Shown in pieces: positions 32,743 to 43,061 of a stretch of 64,000 nt of DNA. Origin of the DNA: Streptomyces sclerotialus (lineage in GTDB: Bacteria; Actinomycetota; Actinomycetes; Streptomycetales; Streptomycetaceae); contig NZ_JBFOHP010000002.1 in NCBI RefSeq assembly GCF_040907265.1, positions 1,736,001 through 1,800,000 of the forward strand. The letters run 5' to 3'. Both the position numbers and the translations under genes were made by a program. Under the pieces are notes generated by a model. That model made no database searches and was not told the DNA's origin. It was given only the letters and a program-made list of their open reading frames with translations. Numbering within the stretch: the stretch's first letter is position 1; every line of letters begins with the position of its first letter.

Positions 32743-32993
32743 GACGGCCCAGGCTATCGGCACGGCCGCCACCCCCACGCACCTGTCTTTCTCCCCACCC
32801 ACGACGGGAGGGGACGGGCCGGGGCGGGTGGGGTACCGGACGTAGAGCGAAGCAGTCCGGTACCCCACCCGCGGAGGCCCGGCACCGTAGCATCATGCCC
32901 CGCGCAGCGGACCCGCCCGCCGCAGGCGCAACGGCGCCGCACCCGGCAACGCACGGCCTCCAGCGGCGCTAGTCCCGCGCAGCCCCAGCGGCG

Positions 32994-34154
32994 CTAGTCC
33001 CGCGCCAGCCCCCACCGGGCCCGGAGCCCCACCCGCTCGTCCGTGTCCACGGACGCTGCCCCGTCCGTCACGGTCTCGTACACGGCGAGGATGTCAGCCC
33101 CCACCGTCGACCAGTCGAACCGCCGTACGTGGCGGCTGCCGCGCTCGCGCAGTTCGGCGAGGCGGGAGGGGTCGCGGAGAAGCCGGATGGCAGCCGCGGC
33201 GAGCGCGGACGCATCCTCGTTGGCGAACAGCTCCCCCGCCTCCCCCTGGTCCAGCACCTGCGCGAACGCGTCGAGGTCGCTGGCGAGGACGGGCGCCGCC
33301 GCCGACATCGCCTCGACGAGGATGATGCCGAAGGACTCGCCGCCGGTGTTGGGCGCGACGTACAGGTCGACGCTCCGCAGCAGGCGGGCCTTGTCCTCGT
33401 CGCTCACCATGCCGAGGAACTCGACGCGATCACGGAACTCCGCAGGAAGGTCCGCGACCGCTTCCTTCTCGTCGCCGCGGCCGGCGACGAGGAGGCGCGC
33501 GTCGGGTACCTCGGCGAGGATCTCGGGCAGCGCCTTCATGAGGACGGGGAGGCCCTTACGGGGCTCGTCGATGCGGCCTATGAAGCCGATGGTCCGGCCC
33601 TGCCACTCCTTCTTCGGCTCGGCGCGGGCGAAGAAGCCGACGTCGACACCGTTGGGGATGACGACCGCGTCGCCGCCGAGGTGCTCCACCAGCGTCCGCC
33701 GGGCGTACTCGCTCACCGCGATCCGGGCGCTGATCTTCTCCAGGGCGGGCTGGAGGATCGGGTACGCGGCGATCATGGCGCGGGAGCGCGGGTTGGAGGT
33801 GTGGAAGGTGGCCACGATGGGCCCCTGGGCCGCCCAGCAGGCCAGCAGGCCGAGCGAGGGCGACGCCGGTTCGTGGATGTGGATGACCTCGAACGCGCCG
33901 TCGTGCAGCCAGCGCCGCACCCGCGCGGCGGAGAGGAAGCCGAAGTTGAGCCGCGCGACCGAACCGTTGTACGGGACGGGGACGGCACGTCCGGCGGAGA
34001 CGACGTACGGCGGGAGGGGGGTCTCGTCGTCCGCCGGAGCGAGTACCGAGACCTCGTGGCCGAGCCGGATCAGGTGCTCGGCGAGGTCGCGGATGTGGAA
34101 CTGGACGCCGCCAGGGACGTCCCACGAATAGGGGCAGACGATGCCGATCCTCAC
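32994..34154 (-). CDS. pimA: GT4 glycosyltransferase, probable phosphatidylinositol mannosyltransferase PimA
   Basis: 386 aa. The N-terminal domain has MRIGIVCPYSWDVPGGVQFH, with the G-G loop that binds the phosphate, and VIHIHEPASPSLGLLAC. The C-terminal domain has IGFIGRIDEPRKGL and the GT4 nucleotide-sugar motif GGESFGIILVEAMSAAAPVL. The acceptor is inferred from the neighbours: pgsA and a PatA-type acyltransferase immediately upstream match the mycobacterial PIM gene order. It would transfer mannose from GDP-mannose to phosphatidylinositol. The GTG at 34154 follows GGAG and overlaps the acyltransferase stop. Confidence 0.88.
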   Translation of the reverse strand: MRIGIVCPYSWDVPGGVQFHIRDLAEHLIRLGHEVSVLAPADDETPLPPYVVSAGRAVPVPYNGSVARLNFGFLSAARVRRWLHDGAFEVIHIHEPASPSLGLLACWAAQGPIVATFHTSNPRSRAMIAAYPILQPALEKISARIAVSEYARRTLVEHLGGDAVVIPNGVDVGFFARAEPKKEWQGRTIGFIGRIDEPRKGLPVLMKALPEILAEVPDARLLVAGRGDEKEAVADLPAEFRDRVEFLGMVSDEDKARLLRSVDLYVAPNTGGESFGIILVEAMSAAAPVLASDLDAFAQVLDQGEAGELFANEDASALAAAAIRLLRDPSRLAELRERGSRHVRRFDWSTVGADILAVYETVTDGAASVDTDERVGLRARWGLARD

Positions 34155-35116
34155 GGGGTCTCCGTCCCTCGGGCGCCGGCACCGTTCGGCTCCAGGTCGG
34201 CGAGCCACAGGCGCTGCAGCATGTGCCAGTCCTCCGGGTGCTCGGCGATGCCCGAGGCGAAGGCGTCGGCCAGGGCCTGGGTCATCGCGGCGGCCTTTTC
34301 GGTGCGCGTACCGGTCTCGGGTACCTCGATCCCGGGGTGCACACGGCCCCGCATGACGGGCGTACCGTCGTACCACAGGGTGACCGGCAGCAGTACCGCG
34401 CCTGTCTGGAGCGCGAGCATGGCCGGTCCCGCGGGCATCTTGGCGGCCTCGCCGAAGAACTTCACCTCGATGCCGGAGGCGGACAGGTCGCGGTCGGCGA
34501 CCAGGCAGATCAGGCCCCCGGCACGCAGCCGCCGGGCGAGTATGCCGAAGGCCGCGCCGCCGGTGTGCGGCAGCACCTCCATGCCCAGGCTCTCGCGGTA
34601 GGCGACGAAGCGGTCGTAGAGCGATTCGGGCTTCAGGCGCTCGGCGACGGTGGTGAAGGGCACGCCGAGGGCCCGGGTGACCCAGACGCCCGCGAGGTCG
34701 TAGTTGCCCATGTGGGGCAGGGCCAGGATCACGCCCCGGCCGCTGTCCAGGGCCTCGGTCAGGTGGTGCACGTCGGTGACGTCGACCCCCTGCTTCACCC
34801 GGTCCCGGCTCCAGGCCGGCAGGCGGAAGGACTCCATCCAGTACCGCATGTACGAGCGCATCCCGGCCCGGGAGAGCCGGGACAGGGCCTGCGGGGAGGC
34901 GTCGGGGACGACCCGCGCGAGGTTGGCCTCCAGGCGCTGCACGCCCTTGCCGCGCCGCTTCCAGACGGTGTCGGCGATGCGCTCGCCGAGCCGTACGGCG
35001 ACCGGTTCGGGGAGCTTCTTGACCGTGGCCCAGCCCAGTCCGTACAGCGCGTCGGTCAGTTTCCCCGTGTCCAGCGGCCCGTCGGGGCCCGTCAGCCTGC
35101 CGATGTCGAGCTTCAC
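34151..35116 (-). CDS. patA: phosphatidylinositol mannoside acyltransferase (PatA-like)
   Basis: 321 aa. This is an LpxL/HtrB-type acyltransferase with the HX4D catalytic motif in LALPHMGNYDLAG and the later ICLVADRDLSASGIEVKFFG and MPAGPAMLALQTGAVLLPV. In mycobacteria the homologue acylates a mannose of PIM2. The start overlaps the pgsA stop by four bases and the stop overlaps the pimA start by four bases, so pgsA-patA-pimA is one coupled operon. Confidence 0.88.
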   Translation of the reverse strand: MKLDIGRLTGPDGPLDTGKLTDALYGLGWATVKKLPEPVAVRLGERIADTVWKRRGKGVQRLEANLARVVPDASPQALSRLSRAGMRSYMRYWMESFRLPAWSRDRVKQGVDVTDVHHLTEALDSGRGVILALPHMGNYDLAGVWVTRALGVPFTTVAERLKPESLYDRFVAYRESLGMEVLPHTGGAAFGILARRLRAGGLICLVADRDLSASGIEVKFFGEAAKMPAGPAMLALQTGAVLLPVTLWYDGTPVMRGRVHPGIEVPETGTRTEKAAAMTQALADAFASGIAEHPEDWHMLQRLWLADLEPNGAGARGTETP

Positions 35117-35763
35117 GCGCCCTCTCCCCCCACGGCGTCCGCCTCGGCGGACTCCCGGCGTACGGTGACCACCCGCTGGCCGAGGGTGACCGCGCTGCCG
35201 ACGGCCACGATCCACAGGGCGATCGGCAGCAGGTTCTGGATCCACGGCACGCCGAACTTGTGCAGCCCGGCGAAGCCGCACGCGACCAGCGAGATGACCA
35301 GCCGCTCGGCGCGCTCGATGAGGCCGTTCACGTTCACCGGCAGGCCGATGCTCTCACCCCGCGCCTTGGTGTACGAGACGACCTGCCCCGAGGCGAGGCA
35401 GAAGATCGTCACGGCACACAGGAGGAGGTCGTCACCGCGGCCCGCGTACCAGAGGGCGAGGCCGCCGAAGATCGCGGCGTCGGCGACCCGGTCCAGGGTG
35501 GAGTCCAGGAACGCGCCCCAGCGGCTGGACCGGCCCAGCTGCCGCGCCATGTTGCCGTCGACCAGGTCCGAGAAGACGAACAGGGTGATGACGACGGTGC
35601 CCCAGAAGAACTCGCCCAGCGGGTAGAAGACCAGCGCCCCGGCGACCACGCCGGCGGTGCCGAGGACGGTGACCACGTCGGGGCTGACGCCGAGGCGGAT
35701 GAGCAGGGCGGCGAACGGCGTGAGAACACGCGTGAAGAACGCACGCGCGTACTTGTTCAGCAT
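35113..35763 (-). CDS. pgsA: phosphatidylinositol phosphate synthase (CDP-alcohol phosphatidyltransferase)
   Basis: 216 aa, mostly membrane helices. The family signature is complete: D66-x2-D69-G70-x2-A73-R74-x8-G83-x3-D87-x3-D91 in DLVDGNMARQLGR and GAFLDSTLDRVAD. It joins CDP-diacylglycerol to inositol phosphate in the cytoplasmic membrane. It is the first gene of the PIM operon. The substrate inference rests on context; a phosphatidylglycerolphosphate synthase would share the same motif. Confidence 0.9.
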   Translation of the reverse strand: MLNKYARAFFTRVLTPFAALLIRLGVSPDVVTVLGTAGVVAGALVFYPLGEFFWGTVVITLFVFSDLVDGNMARQLGRSSRWGAFLDSTLDRVADAAIFGGLALWYAGRGDDLLLCAVTIFCLASGQVVSYTKARGESIGLPVNVNGLIERAERLVISLVACGFAGLHKFGVPWIQNLLPIALWIVAVGSAVTLGQRVVTVRRESAEADAVGGEGA

Positions 35764-36127
35764 GGCCTTCCCGGAGGTTGTGTGCGGGCCGCGCGGTCAA
35801 TACGGCCACCGGCTGGCCCATCGTAGCCAGGCGTCCTCGGCGCTTTGCGAACGCACCACGGCTCGCGGACACCCCGCGGAACCGCCGGCGCCTCCCCCGC
35901 CACCCGCCCGGCGCAGCGGGCCGCGGCCGCCCCCGGGGCCATGAGCTCGGCGAAGGACGGCAGTTGGCAGCCGTACACACGTGGCCGGTCCACCCGTTCG
36001 GGCTTGTCCTGCATGCTCCCCGGACACCCTCAAGATCCCCTATCGTCCCTTGTGCGATGTATGGACGCACCATGACCTCGGTGGAAAGCTCGGAGCACCG
36101 CAGAGTGTCGACCTGGAGGCGAGACAC
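35764..36127. other. divergent intergenic region between pgsA and the EF-G paralogue
   Basis: 364 bp with no supported gene; short open frames here are artefacts of high GC. It must contain promoters for pgsA (minus) and the EF-G paralogue (plus). CTATCG at about 36040-36046 looks like a -10, but I see no matching -35. The GGAGG site at 36115-36119 belongs to the ATG at 36128. Confidence 0.5.
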
Positions 36128-38336
36128 ATGGGCGACAAGACGAGCACACATCCAGGAGCCGCCGGCAGGGCAGCGGCGGTCGACCACCCCCTCCTCCGTA
36201 CGGAATGTGGTGCTGGTCGGCCACAGCGGATCGGGGAAGACGACCCTGGTCGAAGCCCTCGCGCTGGCATCGGGCGCGGTCAACAGGGCGGGCCGGGTGG
36301 AGGACGGCGGCTGCCTCTCCGACTACGACGAGATCGAGCACCGCCAGCAACGCTCCGTACAGCTGTCCCTGGTCCCCGTCGAATGGGAAGGAGTGAAGAT
36401 CAATCTCCTGGACACACCGGGATACGCCGACTTCGTCGGGGAGCTGAGGGCCGGTCTGCGGGCAGCGGACGCGGCCCTCTTCGTCGTCTCGGCCGCGGAC
36501 GGCGTGGACGGCGCCACCCGCATGGTCTGGGACGAATGCGCGGCCGTAGGGATGCCCCGCGCCATAGTGATCACCCACCTCGAAGCGGCCCGCGCCGACT
36601 TCGACACCATGACCGGGACCTGCGGCACGGCCTTCGGCGGCGACGACCCCGACGCCGTGCTGCCGCTGTACCTCCCGCTGTACGGCGCGGCCGGGGCCGA
36701 CGGCCACGCTCCGGTGCACGGCCTGATCGGCCTGCTCACCCAGCGGGTGTACGACTACTCCACCGGCAGCCGCAAGGAGCGCGACCCCGAGCCCGGCGAG
36801 CTGCCCCTCATCCAGGAGGCCAGGAACCGCCTCATCGAGGGGATCATCGCCGAGAGCGAGGACGAGTCCCTGATGGACCGCTACCTCGGCGGCGAGGACA
36901 TCGACATCAAGACCCTCATCGGCGACCTGGAGACCGCCGTGGCCCGTGGCAGCTTCCATCCCGTGCTCGCCGCCGCGCCCGCCGCCGAGGGCAGCAAGGA
37001 GGGGCTGGGCACCATCGAACTGCTGGACCTGATCACCAGGGGGTTCCCCACCCCCGCCGAGCGGGAGGCCCCCGCCGTCACCACCCCCGAGGGCAAGCCC
37101 CGGCCCGCCCTGACCTGCGACCCCGAAGGCCCGCTGGTCGCGGAGGTCGTCAAGACCTCGTCCGACCCGTACGTCGGCCGGCTGTCCCTCGTCCGGGTCT
37201 TCTCCGGCACCCTCTACCCCGACCGGACCGTGCACGTCTCCGGACACGGGCTGGCCGACCGCGGCCACGAGGACCACGACGTCGACGAGCGCATCGGCGC
37301 CCTGTCCGTACCCTTCGGCAAACAGCAGCGCACCGCCACCAAGGCCGTCGCCGGCGACCTGGCCTGCGTCGCCAAGCTCTCCCGCGCCGAGACCGGCGAC
37401 ACCCTCTCCGCCAAGGAGGCGCCGCTGCTGATGGCGCCCTGGGACATGCCCGACCCGCTGCTGCCGGTCGCCATCCAGGCCCACAGCAAGGCGGACGAGG
37501 ACAAGCTCTCCCAGGGCCTCGCGCGGCTCGTCGCCGAGGACCCCACCATGCGCCTGGAGCAGAACCAGGACACCCACCAGGTCGTCCTGTGGTGCCTGGG
37601 CGAGGCCCATGTGGACGTCGCGCTGGAGCGGCTGCGCTCCCGGTACGGGGTGCAGGTCGACGCCGTACCGCACAAGGTCTCGCTGCGGGAGACGTTCGGC
37701 GCCAAGGCCGCCGGACGCGGCCGGCACGTCAAGCAGTCGGGCGGCCACGGGCAGTACGCCATCTGCGAGATCGAGGTGGAGCCGCTGCCCGGCGGCAGCG
37801 GCATCGAGTTCGTCGACAAGGTCGTGGGCGGCGCGGTGCCCCGCCAGTTCATCCCCTCCGTGGAGAAGGGGGTACGGGCCCAGGCGGCGCGCGGGGTCGC
37901 GGCCGGGTACCCGCTCGTCGACGTCCGGGTGACCCTGCTGGACGGCAAGGCGCACTCCGTCGACTCCTCCGACGCCGCGTTCCAGACCGCGGGCGCCCTC
38001 GCGCTGCGGGAGGCCGCCGCCGAAGCCCGCATCCACCTCCTGGAACCGGTCGCCGAGATCTCCGTCCTGGTCGCCGACGACTACGTGGGCCCCGTGATGA
38101 GCGACCTCTCCGGACGGCGCGGCCGCGTCGTGGGCACCGAGCAGTCCGGCGCCGGCCGGACCCTGGTGCGCGCGGAGGTCCCGGAGATCGAAATCGGCCG
38201 CTACGCCGTCGATCTCCGGTCACTCTCGCACGGCACCGGCCGCTTCCAGCGCCGCTACGCCCGGCACGAACCCATGCCGCCGCAGCTCGCCGCCCGGATC
38301 CGGGAGGAGCGGGAAAAGCCGGAGAACGGCGGATAG
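36128..38336 (+). CDS. elongation factor G paralogue (EF-G2-like GTPase) with apparent frameshift near the start
   Basis: The natural start is the ATG at 36128, with GGAGG at 36115-36119. It encodes [20 protein letters not shown], the start I remember for Streptomyces EF-G-like proteins. That frame leaves the EF-G sequence at a run of five C (36187-36191). The GTPase continues one base out of frame with SSVRNVVLVGHSGSGKTT. Removing one C joins the two parts into about 735 aa. Downstream are the P-loop, NLLDTPGYADFVGELRAGLR and intact EF-G domains II-V to 38336, including HVKQSGGHGQYAICEIEVE. An in-frame ATG at 36072 could start the GTPase frame without a shift, but lacks a good ribosome binding site. 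This is sequencing error, mutation, or programmed shift. Confidence 0.85.
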
Positions 38337-38531
38337 TCCACCCCCGACGGCCCGCGGAACAGCCGGCGTACCGCCCAGGGACGCACGCTCAACTCCCTTG
38401 GGCAGCACGCCGGCTGTACGCTGAGGTCCAGCTCAGCAGGTGTGCCGGAGGCGGACGGTGGGAAGGGCGCCTAGGGGCGTCCTCCGGGAGCACGCCCGAC
38501 GGCAGGGGCAGACGGCGGCGAGGGGGCCTTG

Positions 38532-40193
38532 GTGACGACGATGGACGGCTTCGACTTCAGCCCGGGGGCACAAGTCCCGATCGCCGGCGGCGCGGGCCAG
38601 ACCGCGGCGACCCAGGCGCTGGCCTCGGCCGCGTACCGGGACAGCCCGCTCTCCGACATATCCAACGCCGACTCCGACACCGCCAAGTCGGACATCAAGA
38701 AGCCCAAGCTCTCCCTCTTCGAACCGAACCTCGGCGAGGCCTTCTCGCGCGCCGTCCAGGTCCGCATGCTCGGCGGCGGCCGCAAGGCGCTGATCCAGTC
38801 CTTCGGCATCGAGCCGCAGACCGTCGTCGAGCACTGCCTCGCCGCCAGCCGCATCCGCAAGGAACGGGACACCAAGCTGACGATCCTCATGGTCGTCTTC
38901 GGGCTGCTCTTCCTGCCCGGCGTCCTCCTCTGGCTCGGCGGCTTCCAGCTCAAGCGGCTCCTGGACAAGGCCACCACCAAGGGGAAGAGCGCACTGGGCA
39001 CGGTGCTGCTCGTGGCGCTCGGCGGCGTCATCCTGATCTTCCTGGTCAAGCTGCCCCTGAACAGCTTCTGGATGATCTACGTCCGGCTGATGCTCATCGC
39101 CCCCGTCATAGGCTGGTGGTGGGCCAAGCGGATCTGCGAGCGCACCGCCGTCGACCTGCGCGAGGCGTGGAAGGGCCTCCTGGAGGGCGGCGGCATCGGA
39201 GCCAAGATCCCCGAGGCGGTGCCCCAGGACCCCACCCAGACCGCCGCCGAACAGCTCCGCCAGAACCTCGCCAAGCTCAGCGCCGAACAGAACAGCAACG
39301 TCGTCTTCTACGCCGGCCCCAAGGGCATACTCGGCATGGGCACCCGCTGGGGCAGCTGGCAGCTCGCCGAGGAGCTGCGCCCCGCCGAAGAAGGATCCGA
39401 GATCCACCCCTTCCGCAGCTGGGACGTCATCCGCGTCATCCACGACCGGCTCCGCCTCCTGGAGCGCAGCCCGCTGCACACCGGCGGCTTCGGCCAGGCC
39501 CCCTCCGTACGCCACTGGATCGTCGTCCCCGTCGCCGAGGGCGCCGACGCGGTCGCCCGCCCCGAAGGCACCGACACCGACGCCTTCCAGATCCGCCCGC
39601 ACGAGATAGAGCGGATCTGCAACGAGCAGCAGTTCGGCGCCGGCAACCGCCACTACCTGGGCGTGCAGTTCGTCCTCTGGGACGGCCAGCTCGTCCTGAC
39701 CCTGCTCATCACCGTCACCGTGCTGCACGAGACGCTGCGCATCGAGGTCACCGGCCACGCCCTCGGCCCCGTCAACGGCCTCTTCCTCGGCAAGCCCAGC
39801 CCCAAGACCGTCACGGTCAACAAGACGGTGAAGTTCTGGGAGACCAAGACCTCCACCCTGCCGCTCATCGACACGGGCGAGGTGGTCCGCCTCGCCGCCC
39901 GCGCCCCGCTGACCTGGTTCCCGCCGGTCCTGGACTTCCTCGGCGGCAAGCTCGTCCTCCCCGAGCCCTTCGGCCTGCGCCACGTCTGGGCCGACAAGCC
40001 CTGGCGGCACCGCTTCATGGCCGACGACGCGCTGCGCGCCGCCACGCCCGTACTGCGCGTGGTGCACTCCGCCGCGATGAGCGTCCTGAAGGAGAACGGC
40101 GTGGACATCACCCGCTTCGACAACCGCTCCCTGGTCCTCAGCGGCGCGGTGCAGGACGCCTCGCCGCGGAAGGCGGACGCGTACGACGCGTGA
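38532..40193 (+). CDS. conserved membrane protein of unknown function
   Basis: 553 aa; GTG at 38532 with AGGGGG five bases upstream (TTG 38529 and ATG 38541 are alternatives). A Ser/Asp-rich N-terminal region precedes three hydrophobic segments, about 114-138, 152-173 and 180-196 (LTILMVVFGLLFLPGVLLWL, TVLLVALGGVILIFLVKL, IYVRLMLIAPVIGWWW). The large cytoplasmic part has a further hydrophobic patch near 380-400 (QLVLTLLITVTVLHETLRIE). I do not recognise a catalytic motif. It follows the EF-G paralogue by 195 bp and may be cotranscribed. Widely conserved in Streptomyces as far as I remember. Confidence 0.8.
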   Translation: MTTMDGFDFSPGAQVPIAGGAGQTAATQALASAAYRDSPLSDISNADSDTAKSDIKKPKLSLFEPNLGEAFSRAVQVRMLGGGRKALIQSFGIEPQTVVEHCLAASRIRKERDTKLTILMVVFGLLFLPGVLLWLGGFQLKRLLDKATTKGKSALGTVLLVALGGVILIFLVKLPLNSFWMIYVRLMLIAPVIGWWWAKRICERTAVDLREAWKGLLEGGGIGAKIPEAVPQDPTQTAAEQLRQNLAKLSAEQNSNVVFYAGPKGILGMGTRWGSWQLAEELRPAEEGSEIHPFRSWDVIRVIHDRLRLLERSPLHTGGFGQAPSVRHWIVVPVAEGADAVARPEGTDTDAFQIRPHEIERICNEQQFGAGNRHYLGVQFVLWDGQLVLTLLITVTVLHETLRIEVTGHALGPVNGLFLGKPSPKTVTVNKTVKFWETKTSTLPLIDTGEVVRLAARAPLTWFPPVLDFLGGKLVLPEPFGLRHVWADKPWRHRFMADDALRAATPVLRVVHSAAMSVLKENGVDITRFDNRSLVLSGAVQDASPRKADAYDA

Positions 40194-40211
40194 GAGCGGC
40201 GGCACGCACGG

Positions 40212-40255
40212 CATGAGGGTGGCCGGTACGGACTCCCGTACCGGCCACCCTCATG
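40212..40255. terminator. bidirectional terminator between the membrane protein gene and the HIT gene
   Basis: A perfect stem of about 19 bp (40212-40230 with 40237-40255) and a 6-base loop, between the convergent stop codons at 40193 and 40271. Confidence 0.9.
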
Positions 40256-40270
40256 ATCAGCCCTGCCGCG

Positions 40271-40819
40271 TCACACCGACGGCCAGGCGTCCGCCAGCAT
40301 CGCGCGGGTGTCCGCCAGCAGCTGCGGCAGCACCTTGGTGTGCCCCACGACGGGCATGAAATTGGTGTCGCCGCCCCAGCGCGGTACGACGTGCTGGTGC
40401 AGGTGCGCGGCGATACCGGCGCCGGCCGTGCTGCCTTGGTTCATGCCAATGTTGAACCCGTGCGCCCCGGAGGCGGCGCGCAGCGCCATCATGGCCTGCT
40501 TCGTGAGCTTCGCCAGCTCCGCCGTCTCGGCGTCGTCCAGCTCGGTGTAGTCGGCGACGTGCCGGTAGGGGACGACCATGAGGTGGCCGCCGTTGTACGG
40601 GTAGAGGTTGAGCACCGCATAAACGTGCTCGCCGCGGGCGACGACCAGACCGTCCTCGTCCGACTTCGACGGGATCGTGCAGAAGGGACAGCCGTCGTCG
40701 GCCCCCGGGCCGCTCGGCTTGTTCTCACCCTGGATGTAGGCCATCCGGTGCGGCGTCCACAGGCGCTGGAAGGCGTCCTGCGTCCCGACTCCGATCTGCT
40801 GCTCCGGCTCAGTCGTCAT
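40271..40819 (-). CDS. HIT family protein (Ap4A phosphorylase-like)
   Basis: 182 aa. The histidine triad HLHQHVVPRW is at H139-H143, and a zinc-type CPFC pair is at C44 and C47. This form resembles the mycobacterial HIT-fold Ap4A phosphorylase, which lies in the same place next to thrS and pgsA. Such enzymes act on diadenosine polyphosphates or other nucleotides; the actual substrate is not fixed by sequence. The ATG at 40819 (MTTEPEQQIG) was preferred over an ATG four codons upstream. It follows thrS by 83 bp. Confidence 0.88.
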   Translation of the reverse strand: MTTEPEQQIGVGTQDAFQRLWTPHRMAYIQGENKPSGPGADDGCPFCTIPSKSDEDGLVVARGEHVYAVLNLYPYNGGHLMVVPYRHVADYTELDDAETAELAKLTKQAMMALRAASGAHGFNIGMNQGSTAGAGIAAHLHQHVVPRWGGDTNFMPVVGHTKVLPQLLADTRAMLADAWPSV

Positions 40820-40902
40820 GAAACGCAGCATATTCCCTGGTACGGACGCGGTGCGGGGCGGCCCTGGCGGACCGCCCCTGGAATCCTCGCGTCGTGGCCC
40901 GG

Positions 40903-42885
40903 TCAGACCTGGGCGCGCTCCTCGACCGCCTTGAGGATCTTGGCGATGGCCTCGTCCTTCGGGATGCCGTTCTCCTGCGAGCCGTCCCGGTACCGGAAGG
41001 ACACCGCGCCGTTCTCCATGTCCTCGTCACCCGCGATGACCATGTAGGGGACCTTGGACTTCTGGGCGTTGCGGATCTTCTTCTGCATCCGGTCCGAGGA
41101 CGAGTCGACCTCGACGCGCAGGCCCTGCTTGCGGGCCTCCGCGGCGAACTCCTCCAGGTACGGGACGTGGGTGTCGCCGATCGGGATGCCGGTGGCCTGG
41201 ACGGGCGCCAGCCAGACCGGGAAAGCACCGGCGTAGTGCTCCAGCAGGACGCCGAAGAACCGCTCGATCGAGCCGAAGAGGGCGCGGTGCAGCATGACGG
41301 GCTGCTGCTTGGAGCCGTCCGCCGCGGTGTACTCCAGGCCGAACCGCTTGGGCTGGTTGAAGTCGACCTGGAGGGTCGACATCTGCCAGGACCGGCCGAT
41401 GGCGTCCTTGGCCTGCACGGAGATCTTCGGGCCGTAGTACGCGGCGCCGCCCGGGTCCGGGACCAGCGGCAGGCCCTGCTTCTCGGCCGCCTGGCGGAGC
41501 GCCTCGGTGGCCTCCTCCCAGTCCTCGTCCGAGCCGATGAACTTGTCCGACTCGGGGTCGCGGGTGGACAGCTCCAGCTCGAACTCGGTCAGGCCGTAGT
41601 CGCGCAGCAGGTCGAGCACGAAGGTCAGGAGCGTGTCCAGCTCCTCCGGCATCTGCTCCTTGGTGCAGTAGATGTGCGCGTCGTCCTGGGTGAAGCCGCG
41701 GGAGCGGGTCAGGCCGTGCACCACACCGGACTTCTCGTACCGGTACACCGTGCCGAACTCGAAGGCGCGCAGGGGCAGTTCGCGATAGGAACGGCCACGC
41801 GACTTGAAGATCAGGTTGTGCATCGGGCAGTTCATCGCCTTCAGGCGGTAGTTCTGCCCGTCGAACTCGATGGGCGGGAACATGCCCTCCGCGTAGTGCG
41901 GGAGGTGCCCCGAGGTCTCGAAGAGCTGCTCCTTCGAGATGTGCGGGGTGTTCACGAACTCGTAGCCCGCGTCCTCGTGCCGCTTGCGGGAGTAGTCCTC
42001 CATCACCTTGCGGATCACGCCGCCCTTGGGGTGGAAGACCGCGAGGCCGGGGCCCAGCTCGTCCGGGAAGGAGAACAGGTCCAGCTCCGCGCCCAGCTTG
42101 CGGTGGTCGCGCTTCTCGGCCTCGGCGAGGAACTCCAGGTACGCCTTGAGCTCGTCCTTGGTCGGCCAGGCGGTGCCGTAGATGCGCTGGAGCTGCTTGT
42201 TCTTCTCGCTGCCGCGCCAGTACGCCGCGGCGGAGCGCATCAGCTTGAACGCCGGGATGTTCCGGGTGGTGGGCAGGTGCGGACCGCGGCAGAGGTCCTT
42301 CCAGCACAGCTCGCCGGTCTTGGCGTCGAGGTTGTCGTAGATGGTGAGCTCACCGGCGCCGACCTCGGCGTCCGCGCCCTCGGCGGCCTCGCCGGCCTTG
42401 CCCTTGAGGCCGATCAGCTCGAGCTTGTACGGCTCGGCGGCCAGCTCCTCGCGGGCGTCCTCGTCGGTGGTGACCCGGCGCGCGAAGCGCTGGCCCCGCT
42501 TCTGGATCTCCTGCATCTTCTTCTCGATGCGCTTGAGGTCCTCGGGGGTGAACGGGGTCTCGACGTCGAAGTCGTAGTAGAAGCCGTCCTTGATGGGCGG
42601 GCCGATGCCGAGCTTGGCCTCCGGGAACAGCTCCTGCACGGCCTGCGCCATCACATGCGCGGTGGAGTGCCGCAGGATGTTCAGGCCGTCCTCGGAGGTG
42701 ATCTCCACGGGCTCGACGGTCTCGCCGTCGGCGACCTCGTACGCGAGGTCCTTGAGCTCTCCGGCCACCCGCGCGGCGACGACGCTGCGCTCGCCCTGGA
42801 AGAGGTCGGCGGCCGTAGTGCCCGTGGTCACCACGCGTTCTTCCCGCTCGGAATCGCGTTGGATGGTCACACGGACGTCTGACAC
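40903..42885 (-). CDS. thrS: threonyl-tRNA synthetase
   Basis: 660 aa. Charges tRNA-Thr. The N-terminal TGS-type region is followed by the editing domain ([20 protein letters not shown], then [20 protein letters not shown]). The class II core has the zinc/catalytic motif [40 protein letters not shown] and [20 protein letters not shown]. The C-terminal anticodon domain contains [20 protein letters not shown]. The GTG at 42885 ([11 protein letters not shown]) follows GGAGAG. No abnormality seen. Confidence 0.96.
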   Translation of the reverse strand: MSDVRVTIQRDSEREERVVTTGTTAADLFQGERSVVAARVAGELKDLAYEVADGETVEPVEITSEDGLNILRHSTAHVMAQAVQELFPEAKLGIGPPIKDGFYYDFDVETPFTPEDLKRIEKKMQEIQKRGQRFARRVTTDEDAREELAAEPYKLELIGLKGKAGEAAEGADAEVGAGELTIYDNLDAKTGELCWKDLCRGPHLPTTRNIPAFKLMRSAAAYWRGSEKNKQLQRIYGTAWPTKDELKAYLEFLAEAEKRDHRKLGAELDLFSFPDELGPGLAVFHPKGGVIRKVMEDYSRKRHEDAGYEFVNTPHISKEQLFETSGHLPHYAEGMFPPIEFDGQNYRLKAMNCPMHNLIFKSRGRSYRELPLRAFEFGTVYRYEKSGVVHGLTRSRGFTQDDAHIYCTKEQMPEELDTLLTFVLDLLRDYGLTEFELELSTRDPESDKFIGSDEDWEEATEALRQAAEKQGLPLVPDPGGAAYYGPKISVQAKDAIGRSWQMSTLQVDFNQPKRFGLEYTAADGSKQQPVMLHRALFGSIERFFGVLLEHYAGAFPVWLAPVQATGIPIGDTHVPYLEEFAAEARKQGLRVEVDSSSDRMQKKIRNAQKSKVPYMVIAGDEDMENGAVSFRYRDGSQENGIPKDEAIAKILKAVEERAQV

Positions 42886-43061
42886 CGGTCTCTCCTGACG
42901 TATGTCTGCTGGACGGCAGCGATCGCTGCGCTCACCGAATCGTACCGAGCCACGGGCCCGCCTCGCGAAACGGTATTCCGGCGGCGCCACCTCCGCCCGC
43001 CGCGTTCCGCCCCGCGCCGGGGCGGCGCGCCCCTACCGCCGGGCCCATCCACAGGAACGAG

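Noticed and set aside
35757..36075. Short open frames between pgsA and the EF-G paralogue
   Set aside because: No start signals, mixed composition and overlap with needed promoters.
35981..40216. A 1,411-codon open frame on the plus strand
   Set aside because: It covers the correct frame only for the first 20 codons of the EF-G paralogue. Beyond that it is an Arg/Pro-rich out-of-frame shadow of the EF-G and membrane protein genes.
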